Assembly (NCBI GenBank): GCA_002633025.1
Contig: NMRB01001204.1
Span: 13,247 to 77,246 of the forward strand
DNA from: Notospermus geniculatus
Lineage: Eukaryota > Nemertea > Pilidiophora > Heteronemertea > Lineidae
Reading direction: 5' to 3'
DNA length: 64,000 bases
The stretch's first letter is position 1. Every line of letters starts with the position of its first letter. The notes beneath the pieces were generated by a model. The model did no database searches and was not told where the DNA came from. It saw only the letters and a program-made list of their open reading frames with translations. Made by a program: the position numbers and the translations under genes. Shown here one piece after another: positions 60,963 through 64,000 of the stretch.

Positions 60963-63693
60963 TGTACCAAGGAATATGAGAGGCGTTACACAAACCAGAT
61001 TTCAGATCTCAGCAGTATGGTTGATCAACTACATCGAAAGTGGAGAGAAATAGCGGAAGAAAAGGCAGAATGTGTAAGAAATCTAACATTTTCTTTCTTC
61101 TGCTGGTACTTGACATTCTAGAGGGTCAATAATGAAGGGCCGTATTCAAAAAGGGTGTTTAAGACTTACACGCGTGTATATTCATCAAATGCATGGTAGA
61201 AGTGTGTGCATTTAGTCACGTGTAAAGCGGGTGATCCACTGTCGCGATTTTCGCTTGAGACGCGGTTGCGTTCCCTTGCGGTTACCTTATAAGGACTTCC
61301 GATTGCCATATACATGTAAGGTAACCGCAAAGGGATCGCAACCCCGTCTCAAGCGCAGAACGCGACAGTGGATTCGCCGCTTTAATCTTAATCGCGCGAT
61401 GATCACCCTTTTTGAATGCGGCATGAAGTCTTTATCTTGCATATGAGGTTGACGCAGTACCCCATATACAATAGGGCCGTTTAGACCACAGGCAAAAATC
61501 CACATACGATCCGATCGAATCTGATTGTGGTTCAAAACTCTTGCGTGTAAACGCTACAATGTGGTCTAAAGCGGCGAATCCACTCTCGCGATTTGGGTTT
61601 GGGACGCGGTTGCGATGCCTTGCGATCGCCTTATATGGCAATCGGAAGTCCTTATAAGGTAACCGCAAGGGAACACAACCGCGTCTCTAGCCAAAATCGC
61701 GACAGTGGATCACCCGCTTTATGTGGTCCAACAGACCCTATCACTCCAATAGAGCGCAGCACCTGACGGTAACTGGCGAGGGCTACAGCGTCACGACGTC
61801 CCGTACCCCATTCTGAACGTCCTGACGTCACTCGAAAAACCTCCCACTTGTTTCAGCGATCATGACGTCGCATGTCAAGGAATGAGTATGGGACGTCGTG
61901 ACGCTGCAGTTACCGTCAGGTGCTGCGCTCTTTTGGAGTGATATCGTCTATTTAAAATGAACCACCGATTTTGCTGGTCCCGAATCAACATTCGACCGCA
62001 TTAGATCACATTGAACCACATACGACCACATTAAAATTCTCGTCTAAACGCAAATGAGACATGATTCTGGATTCATTCTACCTGCGCGCATGCGTATTGA
62101 TGTGGTTTTTCTTCCTCCACTGACCGCACTCGCTGTGGAGAGTTCCACGATAATAATTTGAAGTCGGAATGGGACCAGACTAATACCCCAATCACACTGA
62201 GCTAGTTCTCATTACGTTCTTGAAAATTTTGCCGAACGGGCCCAAACTGTCTGCGAACTGAGTGGACGTAGTGGCAACTTTTTACAGTCTTTTAACGAAC
62301 TTCATGGACGGGTTGGGACAGGAAGAGTGCTCCACAACTTTGAGATAACTTATTTGGCCAACTTCACACGTTCTAGCCCGTTTTACGATTTTATTAGGAC
62401 GGGGCAGGACGTTTTGAGAACGACGCCAGTGTGACAGGCCCTTAATAAAGGGAGACATGCGAAAAATATTGCCCGGCGGGCACAAGTTGTCTGAGTTGTA
62501 GCGCCGTCTGTTAATACACGGTGACACTACGCTATATCACAGGCGCCTGCAGAGCTATCAGTGAGTTTCGAAAACTTTTCTAACCAAACGTTTCTAAAAA
62601 ACACAACACGTATCTAAAAACACACCACGAGCTCATAAATCCGTGAGCTCGGGGTGTGTGTTTTACAAACTAGTGTTTTTTGGTTAGATACGTGTTCTAA
62701 TAGCTCTACAGGCGCCTGTGATATAGTGTAGTGTCACCGTGTATTTACAGACGGCGCTACAACTCAGACACCTTGTGTCCGCCGGGAAATATTTTTCGCA
62801 TGTCTCCCTTTAACATGCGTGTGTGAACGCTACCCAAAAAATTGGAACGCATCCGGTCCAGAATGCGGGTCGATCGCATCGAATCGGAATGTGTTTTTTT
62901 TGCTTGGTCGTCTAAACGGCCCTAATGCTATCTTTGTACTCTCACTTCCAGGTGAAGACAAACGAAGTCTTGGAGAAACACTTGAAGCAAATGGAGGAGG
63001 ATAAGAATGAATATCTTCAGAGGATCTGACGACAGTCAATCAACAACTTGAGGACAAGGTCAAACGACTTACTGATGAGATCCATAAAATGGTGAGTATC
63101 CTTCACATCAATTTGGTTCACTCCTTGTAACCCAAGATTGATTTTTTTGTGGAAATGGAGGTAGGCATATACAGGTTGAGTCAAAAATGTTCCTCCCAAC
63201 TTTCTTGGTCTGCCGTACAAACTTGCATTTCTGGTCACCGTGGAACAATGGGCTCTTGTGACCATATGCGTGGTCTCACATAGATGATTTTTACACAGGA
63301 CTTGGTAAACATCCATAGGAAAAGGATAACACCATTTTTTGTTTCAGTACTACCTGTCATAAACTTTGTATGGCAGGCCAAGTAATTTGGAGGAACATTT
63401 TTTTGACTCACCCTGTATAGTCCCAAGAGCCCTTTAGAGTATATGTTTACTGTTCTTTAAAGGGGCAATGTAGAATATGATCCCACTTAAGACACAATCT
63501 GCATCAGATTTCTCCCTTCCAGAAAACTCAGGTAGAAGTCACCGAGAAAAGTTCACAACGGTTGCTCCATGAACTCAACCAGGAGAAGAGGAAACAGATC
63601 ACCATCACCGAGCTGACAGAGAAGCTGAAGGGAGCTAAAACTCGCATCAAGGAGTTGACCAAGACCATTGATTCATTAAAACAGAGTTGTTAA
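60963..63693 (+). CDS. Coiled-coil protein, three 3' exons
   Basis: Exons 60963-61073, 62952-63091 and 63523-63693 (stop TAA) have good splice sites (TTCTTCCAG|, TGT|GTAAGA, CTTCCAG|, ATG|GTGAGT, CCTTCCAG|). They encode CTKEYERRYTNQISDLSSMV.., VKTNEVLEKHLKQMEEDK.. and KTQVEVTEKSSQRLLHELNQ..TIDSLKQSC, heptad-rich coiled coil without other domains. Outer junctions are phase 0, which predicts a middle exon of length divisible by three, but it is 140 bases: after NEYLQRI the frame meets TGA at 63027, while another frame reads LTTVNQQLEDKVKRLTDEIH. So a 1-base deletion or an assembly error is present. The family was not identified; upstream exons, if any, are outside the recognised part. Confidence 0.72.
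61137..61424. mobile_element. Hairpin MITE, copy 3 of the 40.4-kb family, interrupted
   Basis: GGGCCGTATTCAAAAAGGGT...TTAAGACTTACACGCGTGTA at the left and ACCCTTTTTGAATGCGGC at the right, sharing TGCATGGTAGAAGTGTGTGCA with the copies at 40.4 and 42.1 kb. It is split by 61225-61382. Confidence 0.8.
61225..61382. mobile_element. AAGCGGGTGATCC hairpin MITE, copy 1
   Basis: AAGCGGGTGATCCACTGTCG pairs with CGACAGTGGATTCGCCGCTT; internal GACGCGGTTGCG pairs with CGCAACCCCGTC and GGTTACCTTATAAGG is nearby. TA flanks both sides (61223-61224, 61383-61384). Confidence 0.9.
61569..61719. mobile_element. AAGCGG hairpin MITE, copy 2
   Basis: Same family as 61225-61382 (AAGCGGCGAATCCACTCTCG ... CGACAGTGGATCACCCGCTT), flanked by TA; it interrupts the phrase GTGGTCTA|TGTGGTCC. 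Confidence 0.9.
61741..61941. mobile_element. TCACTCCAATAGAGCGCAGC hairpin MITE
   Basis: TCACTCC..GAGCGCAGCACCTGACGGTAACTG pairs with CAGTTACCGTCAGGTGCTGCGCTC..GGAGTGA, and inner GTCACGACGTCCC with GGGACGTCGTGAC. TA flanks both sides. Confidence 0.9.
62448..62810. mobile_element. AAGGGAGACATGCG hairpin element
   Basis: AAGGGAGACATGCGAAAAAT pairs with ATTTTTCGCATGTCTCCCTT; GTAGCGCCGTCTGT pairs with ACAGACGGCGCTAC; CTATATCACAGGCGCCTG is mirrored near 62710. TA on both sides (62446-62447, 62811-62812). A half copy stands at 4811. Confidence 0.9.
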
Positions 63694-64000
63694 GTTTGTC
63701 TTCCTCAGCACTTTTGCTATAGTGCACCCTCGCTCTTAGGCCACGATTACATAGAGCTATACGCTATTCGGTATTCTAGGCACGTTTCGTAGGGCACGCG
63801 TATAGTCTAAATCGAGCAAGGTTATTTCAATGAGTGGTTTACATCAGACTAAACTAAACCTCAATAATTTATCTATACCTTTAGTACGACATCAGTTTGC
63901 TAAATATTGTCCTAGATAGTGTTGTCCACCTGCATAATTCTCTTCCAGTCAGTGTATCCGGGAAACTTCACACGCATAGCATTCAAGGTTTTAAACTTTA
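63694..64000. other. Downstream flank of the coiled-coil gene
   Basis: No poly(A) signal or further gene could be assigned with confidence. Confidence 0.4.

Larger units (their letters stand above)
61474..62922. mobile_element. Outer GGGCCGTTTAGAC element hosting a nest
   Basis: GGGCCGTTTAGAC at 61474 is mirrored by GTCTAAACGGCCC ending at 62922, with TA on both sides. Remnants of its arms reappear between inserted elements (GATCCGATCGAATCTGATTG against GATCGCATCGAATCGGAATG near 62872). Inside are the hairpins at 61569-61719, 61741-61941 and 62448-62810. Confidence 0.78.

Overview
The window is animal nuclear DNA: genes are split by GT-AG introns, repeats are very dense, and there is no bacterial-style operon packing. 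A CLCA-type gene, a full-length BEL/Pao element, a tyrosine-recombinase (DIRS-order) retroelement, a Helentron with a fused endonuclease, many TA- or TAA-flanked hairpin elements and recurrent AGGCCTA motifs suggest a marine invertebrate, perhaps an echinoderm, hemichordate or cephalochordate. That guess is an inference. The assembly is draft quality: gaps lie at 22002-22690 and 58268-59148, with single Ns at 17885, 24864 and 33762. Layout: 1-2.2 kb is a large inverted repeat. 2.2-10 kb is non-coding with a 427-bp tandem duplication and several hairpin elements. 10-14.5 kb holds a ~146-bp repeat array, a GAC-rich dispersed element, a broken LINE, a minisatellite element and a foldback element carrying a tRNA-like SINE. 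15.4-21.6 kb is a DIRS-order element (gag-like, RT/RNase H, tyrosine recombinase) split at 17619-19134 by a mariner-like foldback, which is itself split by a 506-bp palindromic element. 22.7-26 kb repeats part of the 44.5-kb locus and holds a 740-bp palindrome. About 26.2-38.1 kb is a degraded Helentron (cysteine-peptidase-like, zinc-binding, HUH Rep, PIF1 helicase, AP-endonuclease-like domains), interrupted at 31329-35122 by a 3.8-kb element with tandem-subrepeat termini that contains a second element of the same architecture. Just downstream on the same strand is a spliced RPA/OB-fold-like gene (38.36-40.28 kb) with an in-frame TAG. 42.9-47.2 kb encodes the 3' exons of a CLCA-like protein. 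50.67-57.34 kb is an apparently intact BEL/Pao retrotransposon on the minus strand with LTRs that look identical and a 5-bp target duplication. 57.4-60.8 kb holds hairpin elements, a gap and a ~1-kb foldback. 60.96-63.69 kb contains three 3' exons of a coiled-coil protein; one intron carries a nest of TA-flanked hairpin elements. Functionally, two host-like genes (CLCA and coiled-coil) sit in a transposon graveyard in which elements inserted repeatedly into one another. Several insertions can be dated relative to each other because the pre-insertion site or reading frame is still legible.
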